From Plasmopara viticola (Eukaryota; Oomycota; Peronosporomycetes; Peronosporales; Peronosporaceae): DNA of 64,000 bases. Of this stretch, positions 34,036 to 47,448 are shown in pieces. The stretch's first letter is position 1, and each line of letters starts with the position of its first letter. A model generated the notes under the pieces. The model saw only the letters and a list, made by a program, of their open reading frames with translations. It made no database searches and had not been told where the DNA came from. The translations under genes were made by a program, and so were the position numbers. The stretch is taken from positions 310,001 to 374,000 of the forward strand of contig MBPM02000070.1 in assembly GCA_001695595.3 (NCBI GenBank), read 5' to 3'.

Positions 34036-36115
34036 GTCTGACTTGTCTATTTACACCAGCTATTTGTCTTCACGCGTAATCCTTCGCGGCTTTTTTTTAT
34101 AATCAGATAATTCATCTTACCACTTTCGAAATCTTTCAACAGTGTTCGCACAATAGAACCAGCTACCATATTAACATAAATTTTCTTTTTGTCATGTTTG
34201 ATGTTTATGGTAATTTGTGACGTATGAGACACACATTTTTAGCTTCATAGATCCGCTTAGTTTGCTTTCAGTGGCTGACTAAATTAGAAACAGCTCTCCA
34301 AAAGCTCGCTTATTAAGTTAGTTTTTTTTTTCGCCTCAAAAGTCCGGGCCACATTGTGTCTTGCCCATGCGTAGCGTCATTTGTCGTTCCTGCGTCATTT
34401 GAGTACATCGCTTTAGAATCTTCCACGTACTTCACCAACGGAAACAGTCGTGGCTGATCCTTATCATGCATTTTACCCGATTTCAGTAGAGCATGAGCCT
34501 GGTGCGCCACAGATTTGGTCGGAATTCCACTACCTTTACAGCACGAGTCGAATGACGCTTGCTATGCTTGACAGCTACCAATACAGTACAGTATGAAAAC
34601 AAACACGCTTTTTATTAGGTTTTTTGCATTAAACCTCCACACATAGTCGTAAACTTAGTAAATATCGCGATTTTTTTGCTTCGATCTCTTTTATGTCAGC
34701 AAAAGGTCGTCGTGTTTGACATGCATTTCGTTCGCGTTTGGAAGTCGCTTTTGTATCTATTTTAAAAGACGAGAGTCGCGCGGCGACATTGTCATAGATT
34801 ATTAGATAATAGTACAAGTTTCCGTGAAAATACAACTTCGTGCAATTGTTTGGCTCTATCTATGCTTTGCGCATCTTTGCTTGTGGTATGCGCAGATAAG
34901 TCTTCGTCGTTTTGGAGAGGCGTCAGAAGCGTAATTGAGTCATACAAATAGGTCGAGTGATGCTTATTGTGAATGTCATCGAGCTATACTACTTCTCCGG
35001 CATAACAAGGGCTTGATATAATGAATTGGCTTGGCATTCTTCTAGCGTCTAGCCAAGACTGATTCTCCTAGTTTCCAAAAAGTGCGGCAGGAGCTTTCGT
35101 AGTTGAAAGATATAAGCTCCTTAAATCATCATCGGCGCCTTATAGTCGTTATAAAGAGCACTGAGTGTGCCAAGCAAGCTCAACTGCTCTGTCGGATTTT
35201 GTTGTTCGAGTCGCGAATGTGAGAAGTAAGAGCAGCAAACACTGACCAGGCGCTTGAAATTCTGTAATCGAGATCATCAGACGACAATGTAGGCTTCCTA
35301 CGAGGTAGTGAGTCGCACTCGCTGTACTTTGCCAGCGCTAAAGCAAGAGTGTGTCTTTTTTATTCATCCTAATAAGCCGCAAACCATGCGCCATCGTACA
35401 ATCAAACAAGTCCCGAAACAGCATGATCTTTAGTCGTTTGGCATTGTCCACATTTCCTGGCGTTGCTTGAATAACAAGGGAGGATATGATCAGCGTCAAA
35501 GAATTAATTTTGAATGCCATAAACGAAATGAATAAATGGTGCTTACTGTATACGTCAAATGACTTTGCACAACCAAAGATATAATGAAAACTTTAAGATT
35601 GTATTTATTGTATTACGTTATCGCGTTGCCAAGTTATGCACGTGCTAGGCTCAATCTGGCTAGTCCACGGCATAGAGTGGTGTCCGCATACGTCGGGTCT
35701 CGTTCGACGGGCAGTGCAGCCAGCACCGAGGCCGTGAGGGTCTCCCGTTATTTTGTTTAGCTCTGACTTGGTAAGAGCCCAGGTGGCGTCCTGGTGCTGG
35801 AGACCGTCGCGTCGAGAGTGGGACTCGTTGGAGATCTGCAGATGCCCGAGGGCACCTGCCCAAAGCGCGCGAGCATTTAACCCCCGCGCTTGGAAGGAGG
35901 GCGTCACCCCAACCTTTTCCGAAGCGAAAGCTTTAAAAGTTAGAATATAATAGCTCAGCGACTTCTTCCAGCGTATTCTTTTTGTTTAGCCAATGTTTAT
36001 ATTGCTCGGCCGCAACAAGCGAGAAAGAAGCAAGAGTGTTCGTCGTGGCCAAGTGGCTGATAAAGCACTCTTTGGTAAGGAGCTTCACGGGTGGGTGTAC
36101 AGCTTTTTGCCCAGC
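34036..36115 (-). pseudogene. WY effector relic, C-terminal half, split by a SINE-like element
   Basis: In minus-strand order the pieces match the giant protein: 'DKDQPRLFPLVKYVEDS' (34400-34470; residues ~2075-2092), 'YDNVAARL' (34770-34800; ~1941), 'LVIQATPGNVDNAKRLKIML' with 'FRDLFD' (35380-35480; ~1704-1729, anchor Trp now Leu) and, beyond the retroposon at 35601-35925, the equivalent of 'EQFQHWVNEKKTLEEV' (35950-36020; ~1638-1653). Frames shift often and stops are frequent. Confidence 0.75.
35601..35925 (-). mobile_element. SINE-like retroposon, copy 3
   Basis: Third copy of the element at 960-1276, with imperfect flanking duplications (GAAAACTTTAAGATT at 35586-35600 and GAAAGCTTTAAAAGTT at 35926-35941). 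It interrupts an effector relic, so it inserted into the gene or its pseudogene. The element carries a 100-codon minus frame with no recognised function. Confidence 0.85.
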
Positions 36116-36509
36116 CTATTATGCAAGAGAGAACGAACACAAAGTGCTTCTTTTCGTCTGCGGTGAAGGCATTTGTAGTGGCTATGTAATTCGATCCGCT
36201 GGTTAAATTAAAAAATCTTTATGACTTTTTAGTTATGACAGTGTATGGCACATATCGCTCACCAATTTTATTGCAGAAAATTTCAATATCTGAATCGGCA
36301 AAATAATAGGTACAAACGGTTTGAACGGAGTGTACGCTGATACCAAACAAAAGAAATGCTTAATTGATGACCAACTTTACAACTACTTATACAATCTTGT
36401 AAATTGGTGCTGTAAACCTCAACACCGATAAGATTTCCTGCACTAATCCGAATTAGTGTACACAGCAATTTCTAATTACTATACACAAAAACGATGCGTA
36501 ATTTGGTTC

Positions 36510-36745
36510 TGCTCACAAATTGTTTAACAATGGCGCCCAATAACTGGTCATCAATCGGTCTATTTTTCCGCATAATCCAATTTTTGTTGTAAGCAGCAAT
36601 TGACTAGAGAAGTTGTATACCATAATCGTGATCCCGAGGTGTATAGCATAGTTCTTGATAAGGTCCACAACGTAATGCCCGTCGGACGAAACAATATTCA
36701 AAGCGTTATTGAGATCATAAAAATAAATATTTGTGATAGCCAAAA
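36510..36745 (-). repeat. Recurrent block R1
   Basis: R1 copy with 'TGCTCACAAATTGTTTAACAATGGCGCCC' at 36510-36540 in place of the usual core. The 76-codon minus frame (36513-36743) is its longest open part. It lies about 100-300 bp before the C-terminal end of the next relic. Confidence 0.5.
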
Positions 36746-36849
36746 GTCCGTTGGCGACAATCGCAGCAAATTAGCATTGTCTCCGTCACAAGTGTAGATA
36801 GTTCTTAATAGCCGTCTTTCAGTCGATCGAATGTGAGGAATATTGGCGA

Positions 36850-38560
36850 CTAAGCATACTAAAAGTTTCTAATAATTTATTTCGGAGATCTTCTTCTACA
36901 GTCTGATCAAGACCTGACTATTTGATTGATCAATTACATTGTCTAATGTCACCTTGTTGTCTTTACGCGTAAGTCTTCCAAGGTTATTGTCTTGAGAAAT
37001 CATGCTAACACCTTCAAAATATTTCGATTTTGTCCGCACCACAGAATCAGCTTTCACGGTATAAATTTATATTTCTTTCAACCATGCTTGATATATATGA
37101 TGATTTGTGGCGTAATCGCGTCAAAACTTTAGCCCTACCTAATTAGAAAAAAATTGCTCATTTTGCTTCCATTAGCTGATCGAATCGAAAACGAGTCTTC
37201 GAGTCAGTCCTTTGACGATTCAGTCGATCGTGCAAAAGCTTGAATCACAGCTTGTCGTGCTCACGCGTGACGTCGTATAACTTTACAGTCTCATTTGGTA
37301 TATCGCGCAGAATTCATTTACGTACCTCACCAACGTAACAGTCATGGCTGAAAACCATCTGAATTTCTGACAATTCAAAAATTTGCGGACTCTTTTGTTT
37401 TTGAGCCACGGAATTAATCAACCTTTCTCAAACTTTACAGCGCGCAGTACCACCTTTCAAACGGAGCATGATAAGAGCAAGTATGATCTTTTCGATAGGA
37501 TTTAACAAGCTCAAGCTAAACCTCCACGCATAGCTGTATACTGTCGAAAATATTGAGACAAAATTGGTCATTTCGATCAAAGGAAGGAAGACCGTCATTC
37601 TTGACAAACATTTCATTCGCACTCAAAAGTCGCTATTTACTATTAGAAAATGTGGGCCGCATGGCGATATCGTTACAAGTCGTCGAACTGTTGTACAAGG
37701 CCAATATGTATAATCTATCAATTGTTGGCTCTATTCATGTTCTGCGCATTTTCGTTCGTGGTGTGCGTAGCTGAGTTGACGTCGTTGAAGAGAGGCATCA
37801 GCAGCTTCATTGGACAAGAATATAAGGTGATGCTTGTTGTAAAAGCCGCGAGCTAAAAAAAAAGGCCTTAGAATTAAAGTGACGAGACATGACTCGGCGC
37901 TTTTCCAGTGCCCAGCAATGCTGATTTTCCATGAACGTAGCCGTGTCTATCGTATTTAAGATCAAATTAGTTGCCGCAATCGTCAACGACCCCTTCTATT
38001 GCCATTACAAGCAGTGGGGAGAGCAAGCAAGCACAACTCTTCCGCCGATTTTATTTTTAAAGTCACCAATGTGGTAGGTATAGCAGCAAATTCTGACTCG
38101 CATGCTAAGATTTTGTCTTCGAGATCATCAATCGACAATGTAAGCTTCTTCAATCTAAGGTGTCGCACTTGCTCTACTTCGCCACCACTGAAGCATAAGC
38201 GTAATTTTTCCATTAGACCAGATGAAGTTGCACAAAACGACCATCACATGGCGTCACGCGGTTTAAAAAGTCCTGGCCTCCAGTCGTTTACATAGTCCGG
38301 TTTTATCGGCGTCGCCTCAACAACAAGCGGGATCAGCTCAACGTCGCAGAATATACCTTCTTTATGATGTAATCGGAATAAACAAAGAAATTGTTGATGT
38401 GTCAAACAGATTAGCAAACCAGAATTAGAATGCAAACCGTTTGAGTCAAAATGTATGAGCTCGATAACATCCTTAGGCCTTTTCTGTATCAATTCCCGGT
38501 GTTACAACTGCTCGGCTTCAACAAGCTCGGTAGAAGCAAGCGTGTCAGTTACTAACTAGA
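36850..38560 (-). pseudogene. WY effector relic, C-terminal half (minus)
   Basis: Order matches the intact gene: C-terminal module equivalents near 36840-36990, the 'DVLREHDRTVARALV' region near 37220-37300, 'AEFNLNNPTN'-type sequence near 37480, 'KLTLSIDDLEDK' (38100-38150; residues ~1769-1778), 'DVELIPLVVEATP' (38315-38360; ~1698-1710) and the 'LASAELVE' helix near 38510-38545. Frames are broken throughout. Confidence 0.7.
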
Positions 38561-40100
38561 CTTGGTGAAGTGACTTTACGAGTGAGCGTCCAGCATACGA
38601 CTAAATGTCCAAGGCGAGAATGTACGAACTTCACGCGCTCTAAGTGCATTAATTACCTTACGTGTTAGACCCTAGTGATGCGGTAAAGATGCAAGGTGTC
38701 TTGTGTAAGCACGATAAAACAGTGACTCGACATCTCGTTCGATCGACACGTCAAAACCTTAATCTGTCAAAAAGCGAGTTTTTGGAATGATCGGTTAGCT
38801 GCTAGCGGCAAACTAGACGAGAATTTAAATTCTTTGGGTTCAATTTTTGTGACGCAGACGTCAAAAGCTACTATGTTTTTTTGGACAATTGGGTGTAGTC
38901 TAACATAAAGTCCACTATTCCAAAAGGTCTTGATAGAATTAAAGTATATTAAAAGTATTGCATGGAAAATAACATTTAAATAGCACCCTTGAGAAGTCTT
39001 TGCGTGAAAAAAAAGGTAGTGTAGATGTAAAAGCCAGGCACCTTGATTTATTAAGTAATGAGCGAGGTCTTGATCTGACTTTATAAAAAGGTCGTCTAAT
39101 TAAATTGTGGGAAAAATACTTCACTATGCCTAGTGATCATATTAATTATTATATGATCCACAATGAGATGATTTTGTGTTGGAATTATGTCGCTGAAAGC
39201 ATGTTGCACAGGCGAATGACGTCACAGAATTTACGAGTACTTCACAGTAAGTAATTGCATAATGGTAGCCGTTCATTGGTCGAGTTAAACAAGGTTGCTC
39301 ACAGGAGCTTCTAGAAGGATGTAGTAAGATAGGCTTAGAGGTGGCACAGAGTAGCGAACTAAGAACCTTAATATATTCACTTCGGCTTTACCTTCTACTC
39401 AACACTTTGCGAAGAAGATCACGGTTAATAAAAGTTAGCTTAAAATCTGACTGAACGTACTACAGTGCTTAGTTGGTGCAGTCGTTGCGAACAGGCTTGT
39501 TTAACTTTCACTTTAACAAAAATTGTTTTTAATGATTGCAATAATGTTGTTGCTATTTACTATGTCGTTCACTAAGAATTGGGTTTGGAACTTGTCGAGA
39601 AATAGTCTTTACACCTTGGAGTCACGATGATGAGATACAGTTAAGTAAAACAATATGTGCATGCGGCAAGATTTTCATTACATAAGGAACAGGTCGATTG
39701 ATGACCAGTTGTAAACGTAAACGCTCCTTAGCATATACCTTTTGAGCACAGTCTCGTCTAACCCAAATCACGCATCATTTTCTTAAAGAGTTTCAAAAGA
39801 CACTGATTATGCCGGGCATATATTAATTAACCGTCTTTAGAATCCACTCATCGTTTTACCAACAAATCCAACGTAGTAGTAGAGTTGGTCATCGATAAGG
39901 CAATACTTTTAATTTATCACCAAGGGATATTATGTCTAAATTATTACTTCAACGATCCAGAGATAGAATTTTCCCATGCTTTAATTTTTGAATGATATGT
40001 GCCATCACACATTACTTCTTCACGTCAATGGGATGATTGGATTTCAAACAGTCCGGTAAAAACAAAGCCTTTTGGCTGGTCTTGGCCACAGAGAATCAGT
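38561..40100. other. Gene-free stretch
   Basis: About 1.5 kb with no frame carrying a recognisable motif. Segments may be very old parts of the same relic family, but I could not align them with confidence. Confidence 0.35.
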
Positions 40101-40109
40101 AGTCCCTAG

Positions 40110-40800
40110 CGTTCGCACCCTCTTTCATATAAGGCCGAGCCAAAAGCTAGACGCTTACTGTTGGAGCTGCTTCACCAGAGAGTTTGTAATAGCCAAGTCA
40201 GAACCGAACACTCTTGCTTCTGCCGAGCTTGATGAGGCCGAAAAATTGCTGCACTGAGTAACAAGAAAAAACACTGGAAGAAACCGTCGGGCTGCTGTCT
40301 TTTGGCTCATAAAGCTTCAGTCATATCCAAAGTTGTGCCAGTTTCTTAGAGCTTTCGCGATCACGGCGTTAAAAGGTAGTATCTTTGACATTGAGCCGGT
40401 CTCACTTGCCGCTGACGCAACAGTAAGAGGCTTGAATGATGCCAAACGACTTAAGGTTATGCTGTTTTGGGACTGGTTTGATCGTGTAATGACACGTGAC
40501 AATCGTTCAATAAGGCTAATTTGGAAAGAAAATAGATGCAAGGTTGGTAAAGTACAGCAACTGCGGCACATTCGTTCATGAGAAGCTTACATTGTCAGCT
40601 GATGACTAAATAGACAAGTCCTTAAAATCGGCTAGAAGTTTGCTGCTCGTACATTTCACAATTGCAACTTCGATAAAAAAATCGATGACGCCTTTGAGCT
40701 TGCTTGCCGCACTCGATGCTTGTAATGGCAATTGTAAAGGTTGATGGTGATTAAAGGAGCTTGTTTGATCCAAATACAAAAAAGTTAAATATGATAATTG
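40110..40800 (+). pseudogene. WY effector relic (plus)
   Basis: The plus strand reads 'EPNTLASAELDEAEKLLH' at 40204-40254, then a stop. In another frame 'DIEPVSLAADATVRGLNDAK' and 'LFWDWFDRVMTRDN' (40390-40500) match residues ~1700-1735 of the giant protein. A 'LLAALDACNGN' remnant lies near 40695-40735 (~1809). It is an inverted relic of the unit around residues 1620-1820. Confidence 0.75.
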
Positions 40801-41059
40801 GATGCTAGAAGAAAGCCGAGCCTTGTCTTTGCGCTATTACTTAACGTCTCGTAATGTTTCCTGCTTGTGGCCTTTACAACAAGTCTTGTTCAACTCGTTG
40901 CTTTCCCCATCTAATTGATGGCGCCTACGTCGACTCAGCTATTGAAACACAAGCAGAGATGCGCAAATATTGAATTAAAGTTTTGCAGTCGCAAGTTACG
41001 GCCTTTAAGCCTGTTACAATTGTATGATGACGTGTACACAGCTCATATTTTCTAAGAAT

Positions 41060-41620
41060 AAACTGATAAATAAGCGACATTTAAAGGCGTTCAAAAGGTA
41101 GGCGAAAGTGGCAGCCTTACTTCTGCAGCAAAAGTCGAGTTTCTTGTCGAGGTTTGTCGCTTCAAGCAGTTTCACCTTCCGATCAAAGGGTGAAAATAGC
41201 AAGCACGTCTATTTGATCAATGTATCTCTTCTGATATAACATCCACAAAGGACTATTAACGTAGTGAAGATTGAGATCAGAAAAATCGTTTGAACTCTTT
41301 TAGTAAAAAAAAGACCGTCGTTTTTACCATCATTTTGTACATTTTTTTATGTCGCTGTTTTCTAAATTTTGGCCAGGGACACTATCCATTCGATTATCGC
41401 GTCTTGCAAAATTCGGCGCATCTTTGTATTATGCGGTGATAGGTCGACATTTTTTAAAAAAAGGCATCGGCAGCGTAGTTCGGGCAAACAGAAAGTATGA
41501 GTGACGATTGGCATAGACGATACAAAACTATCCTCAATTGTTTAAAACAACCCTTAAGAATTGATATTTTATAGCCGAAAATCTTGGTACGAGGTCAATA
41601 ATTTGTTTTAAAGTTTTAAA
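41060..41620 (-). pseudogene. WY effector relic fragment (minus)
   Basis: The minus frame 41014-41202 reads 'VKLLEATNLDKKLDF', matching 'MVLEAAKLDKKYSN' near residue 2030. Equivalents of the intact gene's 2540-2800 region follow at 41310-41490. It is arranged tail to tail with the plus-strand relic at 40110. Confidence 0.55.
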
Positions 41621-41929
41621 AGATTGCGGTGTATACAAGTTCTTTTCAAGTACAGAAAATCAAGTTTTATTCTACTCTTTCTCACCATTTTTAGTAATTC
41701 TGTGGAGGTGGTAGAAAGTTTGGTCACGAACCAAGCAATATATTCTGTGTAACATCAGTGTACATAGTTCTAAAGTACTCTTTACAAACTACCTTTAAGA
41801 TCTAGAAATTGGAGATATATGTGCCAAATCTTGTGACGGATATGTGCTACACACTGTGATTACTTATTAAATTGATAGTGGCAATTTTTGTCTGACTATT
41901 TAATTGGATGCGAAGCGACTCACACACGA

Positions 41930-43000
41930 TTAAGAGCGCGTGACGTGAATACGCTTATACGTAGAAGGCCGTGCCAAAAGCTGTACACTCAACCGTAAAA
42001 CCGAGAAAGTTGGTTATACCCTCAATGGCCACAAAGAATGCAAAGCTGATTGTCTTTCTTTAAGGAACATTATTTCCGAGTATTTTTGCCAAGCTCAATG
42101 TTCTTGTCGTTGCTAAATTGGTAAAAATTAGCAGGGATAAGGCTCTATCGTTATTTCAAGCATTTGGCATTCGTTCAAAAAAGGGTATTTTCTAGAGCCC
42201 CTAGTGCAAATCTTTATCGCGAGAAAGATACCAAAGCCGAGTTGTACTCCTTCACCAGTGATTGTGATTGCATTCTATGCGTGAGCAAATAGATTGCTTT
42301 GATTTAGCATCAAACGCGTATGCAAAGGTTGTCTCGAGCTCCAACCAAAGCCGTGAATGAAATTTACTAATATAAGCGAGCAAAGCTTCCATATTTGAAA
42401 GAGCACAAATTAGTAGTTTTAATCGCTGTTTGAAAAATAAGCAGCAACAATGCTCTTACCTTAATGCTGACCGAGGCTGATCGAATCAGAGTTGTTGTTT
42501 GAGCGATGCAGAATTAAAGTACACTATGCTTCTAATGCGTTCAGTAGCCGTCAATTTGACGTATACAGAACTTATATCTTAGTCTCCACACCATATCGAT
42601 GGCCCCATATATGCAAGTGGCAAGTATGTGGAGTCTACAAAACCTATGAGAGGACCGAACTCGTGGCTGACATATCGGTTCTTTACAAGGCCTGATTTGC
42701 CAGCGGACTGCTGGAAATATATAACCCTTGACTTTGTCTCCTAACAGGCAATTGGATAACGCGAGTATAGTGATCTTCGTGTGACACCTCAGCGAGAAAA
42801 GGTTTTCGTCACCTATTCAAGCCAGTATAACTGTGAACAAAGAGCAAGGCTGATTATGATACGGTATTATTCTACCATTGCCTGCCAAACACAATGTTGT
42901 CAGTTAGTCACCTGCGATTTACTGCTGTATTTTGGCAAACGCTGTTTCATATGCTAGGAGCTCTCTCATGATGCTTTAAATCGACCATACATAATGATAT
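41930..43000 (+). repeat. Recurrent block R2, copy 2
   Basis: Matches 18950-20500 and 46050-47000 in a shared order of short segments. One plus frame (42492-42695, 'VSTPYRWPHICKWQVCGVYK') is mirrored by a diverged reading at 46560-46650. No intact gene. Confidence 0.45.
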
Positions 43001-46000
43001 GGCAAAATGTTACAAGCAATACATCACACAAAAGCTACAGAGATAAGTAGCGAAGAATCTCAAAACAGACTGTTTTCGGATCTCGAACTTAAGACCGTTT
43101 CTGCAACAAATACATCTAGATGACCTCGGGAAAGTCAAGTGAACATGAACGAAGCGTTCGTTTAAATACAAAAATGACTACAAAGTTGAAGTAGTAATTC
43201 GAATATTATCATAGAGAGGACATAGTGTTACTCTAAATACGAAAGAAAAATACCGCTGTAAAAATAAAGAGCAGAGCTAACATGGAGAAATCGTCCCTTC
43301 TATAGTCTAGAAAATCATGTGTCGGCAGAAGCTAATGACTTATTTAGTATTATATCGATGCACCTGAACTTTTGTGTGGATCAGTTCTTATTATCTAGTT
43401 CAATCCTTGTAACTCCGAGCTTCTGAGTGACCCATCACCCTTGTTCCTCCCGTGCTCGATCTTGTATGTTAGGCGAGTACATTTGGCTATTGTGCCTATA
43501 ATCACCGAGATAATGGCTATAATACTAAAAAATTGAGTAGTGCACTTTGCGTAATCGGCTGCGCCTGGGCTTTCTACGATAGAATTTGACATACCAAAAC
43601 AGCTGGGAGACATTGCGTTGAGACCAACAACTAGTGAGCCACTTCACCAAAAGAGTCCGTCTCTTTAACGTTTTCAGAGGTCCGGCATCTAGATACCACA
43701 GCAAACTTCAAAAGATAACTCAAGAGCGTACATATAATCGCCTAAGTGCTACCGTTCCATGTGAAAAATGTACAGACAGCGCTCACTCCTCCAAAACTTA
43801 TTGATTACGGAAGCTTGTGAGGCGAGTACTTTGCGAAGAAAATACGCTTTTTTGGGCGGTAATTGCGTCTTATCAAGTGTTCCACTTCACATATCTCCTA
43901 GACGCCATTGTATCGGCTCTGGCATGGCTTATTCGAAGGACGAGTGCAGTAAAGGCGCGGTAAACTGGTCGTACATTAGATTATAGCAAATACTACTGCG
44001 TAACTAAATTTGCTCGGTACTCACATTTATAGCTCCTTTCTTGGCACTATGCCAATGCCAAGGCACATTGAAGATGAGTTGTCTTTGACCCATCAAGTAA
44101 GGACATTGTATACTAATCTCACGGATCGAAAGTGCTTTGTTCAATGCCGTTGATCTTCGGTTTTAATACCCCGGAGGGTTGACTAACATCAGAACCGGAT
44201 TTTGAATAGAATGTGGTGGTAACAAAGCTGTAGAGCACCTAAGAGTATCATGCAAATCGCCTTTGACTTTAGTTTTTTACAGCACTGAGCTAATGCCATA
44301 AAGAGTGTAATTTGATCCTGACATGCCGTGGCTCATGATGCACGGGCCAAAGCTCGATTGGCGGAGCATGAAATAGACGCAAGTCGCTTAATCTTGTGCG
44401 ACAGGGCTTGACAGTCATGCCTTTTTTCTCGGTATGCGTATTGTCAATCTAAAAGATGATCTGATGTACACGCTTAAATCATATTTTATAAATATCAGAG
44501 GCACTCATAGATGCACAAATACAAGCGTGACGGCGAGGTGGATGCATTCTTAGGATTTAACGCTTCCTTTTGGTAGCTTCGTATTCCAGGGATGCTGAAG
44601 CTTATGCTTAGAATGTACGTAACATAGTCTCACCGTTGGATAATAGAGATCTACTATAAGGTCAACAAAGTTTTGCAAGCGGGTAATACATGCCTAGATG
44701 ACAAGTTACGCGACAGAGCCGTTAATAGCGCAGTTCTTGAAGCAAGTAGCATAGCTTGACAGGACACAGCAGTCTACAGGTTAGTAAGAAAGTACAACTG
44801 GACATAGCTGAGATTGAAGAAAACGGGAATACGATACGACTTTGATCCATGACTTTAACGAACGACTACATTGGCTGACGAGGAGAGGTTAATTACACGA
44901 AAATTGTCAAATTTGCACGTCCTTGTGTCACGGCAAATACGCTCTGATTGATGGCTCTACTTGATATGTCAGAGATACTCAAACTCGAATAAATTAGGGC
45001 TACTGAGTACATGGCTCGAATTTTTAGCAAACATTTTCGAGCTAAGGGTTTGATAAATGAATGTTCTATTATAAATATTGTAAATAAAGCAATTGATTTT
45101 CAACAAAGGTACCTAAAGTATGCTTTTAGATAGCGTTTGCTGCACGTAGGCTTCAAGGTTCTTAAGAATCTCAAAAATCTGGTGCAATCTACATCAAAAG
45201 TATAATTTACATCAAAGGTATACTTGAATTTAGTCCACCGTCAATTTGCACTGAATAAATGATCGGAGCACGATATTGACGACCTCGCACCACGACTGCA
45301 CACGACCAAAAAGTTATATTGACACTTTTCTGAAAAAAAACGTCAAGTATAAGTTGGTGGTGGGGGGCGAAGTCACCGTACTAATCACCAGCTTTCTGTG
45401 CTCAAGAAAAACCGAACAAAATTTGTGATAAGACCACGCTCATAATCAACTAAGCAATTCGAAGGCTCCTGGATAAACACATTTTGGAGCGAGATTAATT
45501 CGCGTTGCAGCATATTCTTGTGCCCGTTAATTGTGCAAAAAATCTAGATCGCTGGCTGAGATTAAGACTGATGATTATTGGCTCCGCAGAATAATATAGG
45601 CCATCTACAACATGTTTTGATGTCGTGAAAACTATGTCAACATCAAGTAACGTGTCTTTGCGGCTATGCCTGGGCTGCTTCGAAAGCAGTCATGAGGCTT
45701 GAGAAAACGTCAAGAAAGGAAAAGCTTTCTCGCCTTGCTAAATGAGTTTAAGAGAAAGATCGAACCAAGTCAAGTAATGTATGCGTGTAGTGCTAGCTAT
45801 GTGAGACTGCCCGATCTATTGGAAAAGAAAAAAATGGTATGGTGCTGCTATATGCAAAGCCAGGGTTGTTATAAAAAGCATTAAAGAAAGCTTTCAGCGG
45901 GAGACTGACTCGGCTTGTTGGACGAGACAGCCGTTTGGCGTCAATTTGTGACCTTTCAACTGGACCATCGGCTACGCATTACTGCGACTCGACGACGACG

Positions 46001-46049
46001 GTCATAAGCAAGCCAATTTGCTCCAAAATAGCTGTCATGAAGTACACAC
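43001..46049. other. Gene-free stretch with faint repeats
   Basis: About 3 kb without a supported gene. A segment near 44320-44440 ('ACAGGGCTTGACAGTCATGCC') resembles 19390-19430. A 72-codon minus frame at 43395-43613 has one hydrophobic stretch (FFSIIAIISVIIGTIA) but no family match. Confidence 0.35.
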
Positions 46050-47000
46050 TCGCTTGGTGATCTAAGTTCATTTCTTTTTATGGTCGGATTTAACCATACA
46101 AGGCGATAGACACTCTTAATGGCCTTAAAGATTGGCGGGACGATTGTCATTGTCTGCGAAATGTATCTTTCCCGCGGATTTTTTTTGTTATGCTCAATAT
46201 GCTTGCCAACCACTTTCGCAAAGGTTGGATTATGTGTTGGTCCATATTAACAGAAATGAAAGCTCTATCAACATACAGATTAACCATGCGTTTATTGGAT
46301 TATGCGCTGGCTCAAATCACCAGAAGTGAAACCTCCATAGACAAATAGAATTGACATGCGTTCATTGATGCCAATATAGAGAGAGCCCTTGGCGTGATTT
46401 TTTTATAGCGGGCAAAGAAGCCAAATCTGAATTGCTAATGCTTCACTAGAGATTATAATTGCTTTGTTTATTGGTCGACTGCACTTTTGGGTGGGCATGG
46501 CACATCTTGTCTGGGTCATTTTCAGAACGACAAAGTCCTCAAGTACATAATACTTACGATTACTACCTATCATTTCGTTAAGAAAATAGATATCACAATA
46601 CGAATTTTTTGGTGGCCCACATATGCAAATGTTAAGTATGTGGGGACCTTTAAAGCTGGGCAGAGAACTAATACTGTGAGTTACACGTCTGTTCCTTTAC
46701 CGAGCATTTTGTACCTTGAAAGTTTATGAGCCTTGGTTTTGTCTTTGGGCTGTCAGATGTAAGGACATCGCAAGATAAAGCAAAGAGGTGCTTTTGACTA
46801 TTGTTACAGCCAGTACAATTGTAAATCAAATAACGGAGCTATTTATAGATCCGGTCATTGATAATTATGGCCTCTTCGACACGGTAGTGTCAGGCAAGGT
46901 TCGCGCTTTATTTGTTGCGATCTAGCAAGCGCTGTTCCACATATCGAAAGCCGTTTGCTCATTTAAATTGCCGATCATCTTAACAAACTGTGCGTGAGAC
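46050..47000 (+). repeat. Recurrent block R2, copy 3
   Basis: Third R2 copy. It shares 'RDFFIAGKEAKSELL' (46393-46437), the 'WWPTYANVKYVGTFK' segment (46611-46655) and a 'CATATCGAAAGC' end (46951) with the other two copies. No continuous frame. Confidence 0.45.
46225..46364. repeat. Diverged 70-bp tandem duplication
   Basis: Two adjacent units of 70 bp beginning TTGGATTATG at 46225 and 46295, with about three quarters of positions matching. Not seen in the other R2 copies. Confidence 0.65.
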
Positions 47001-47210
47001 CACACTGCAGAAAATGTTAGCTGAATTAATCAATTTTGGGCTAATATGCTTTCCACGGTCATGTTTGCACTGAACAGTGCGGTTCTAGCTTACACAAGCT
47101 TTACACTCTTCTTTATTCAAGACAACGTATAATTTTACTTGCATTGAAAACCCACATGCTGTATGGATAAGTCTTCATAAACGTTTTTTTTTCGACCCCG
47201 AACTCGAAAC

Positions 47211-47416
47211 TGTTAATAAAAATAAACTCGGGATCGAAATGTTAATAAAAATAAACTCAGTAAGTTGTATTCGTGCGTTCATCCTTGTCCTACTCTTTGC
47301 TGTCTCTCTTGCTGGCCATTCATTCCTCTCGCGCACGATAGCCATTCAATCGCATTGACCAATCGTTGGTCATAGTAACGTCCGCCTTTCTTCAATCAGC
47401 ACATCAATCTTTAACA
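47211..47416 (-). repeat. 3' LTR of Copia element A
   Basis: It begins TGTTAATAAAAA and ends TTTAACA, giving TG...CA ends with TGTTAA/TTAACA inverted repeats. The first 29 bp partly duplicate the following LTR start (second TGTTAAT at 47240). A purine-rich AAGGGAGAG tract (minus strand) adjoins it at 47417-47425. Confidence 0.92.
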
Positions 47417-47448
47417 CTCTCCCTTGATGTGCGCGCGAAGTGAGCATC

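Noticed and set aside
35605..35907. 100-codon minus frame as a gene
   Set aside because: It lies inside SINE-like copy 3 and the frame is not kept in copies 1 and 2.
43395..43613. 72-codon minus frame with one possible membrane segment
   Set aside because: Short, isolated, without family match or conserved neighbour copy.
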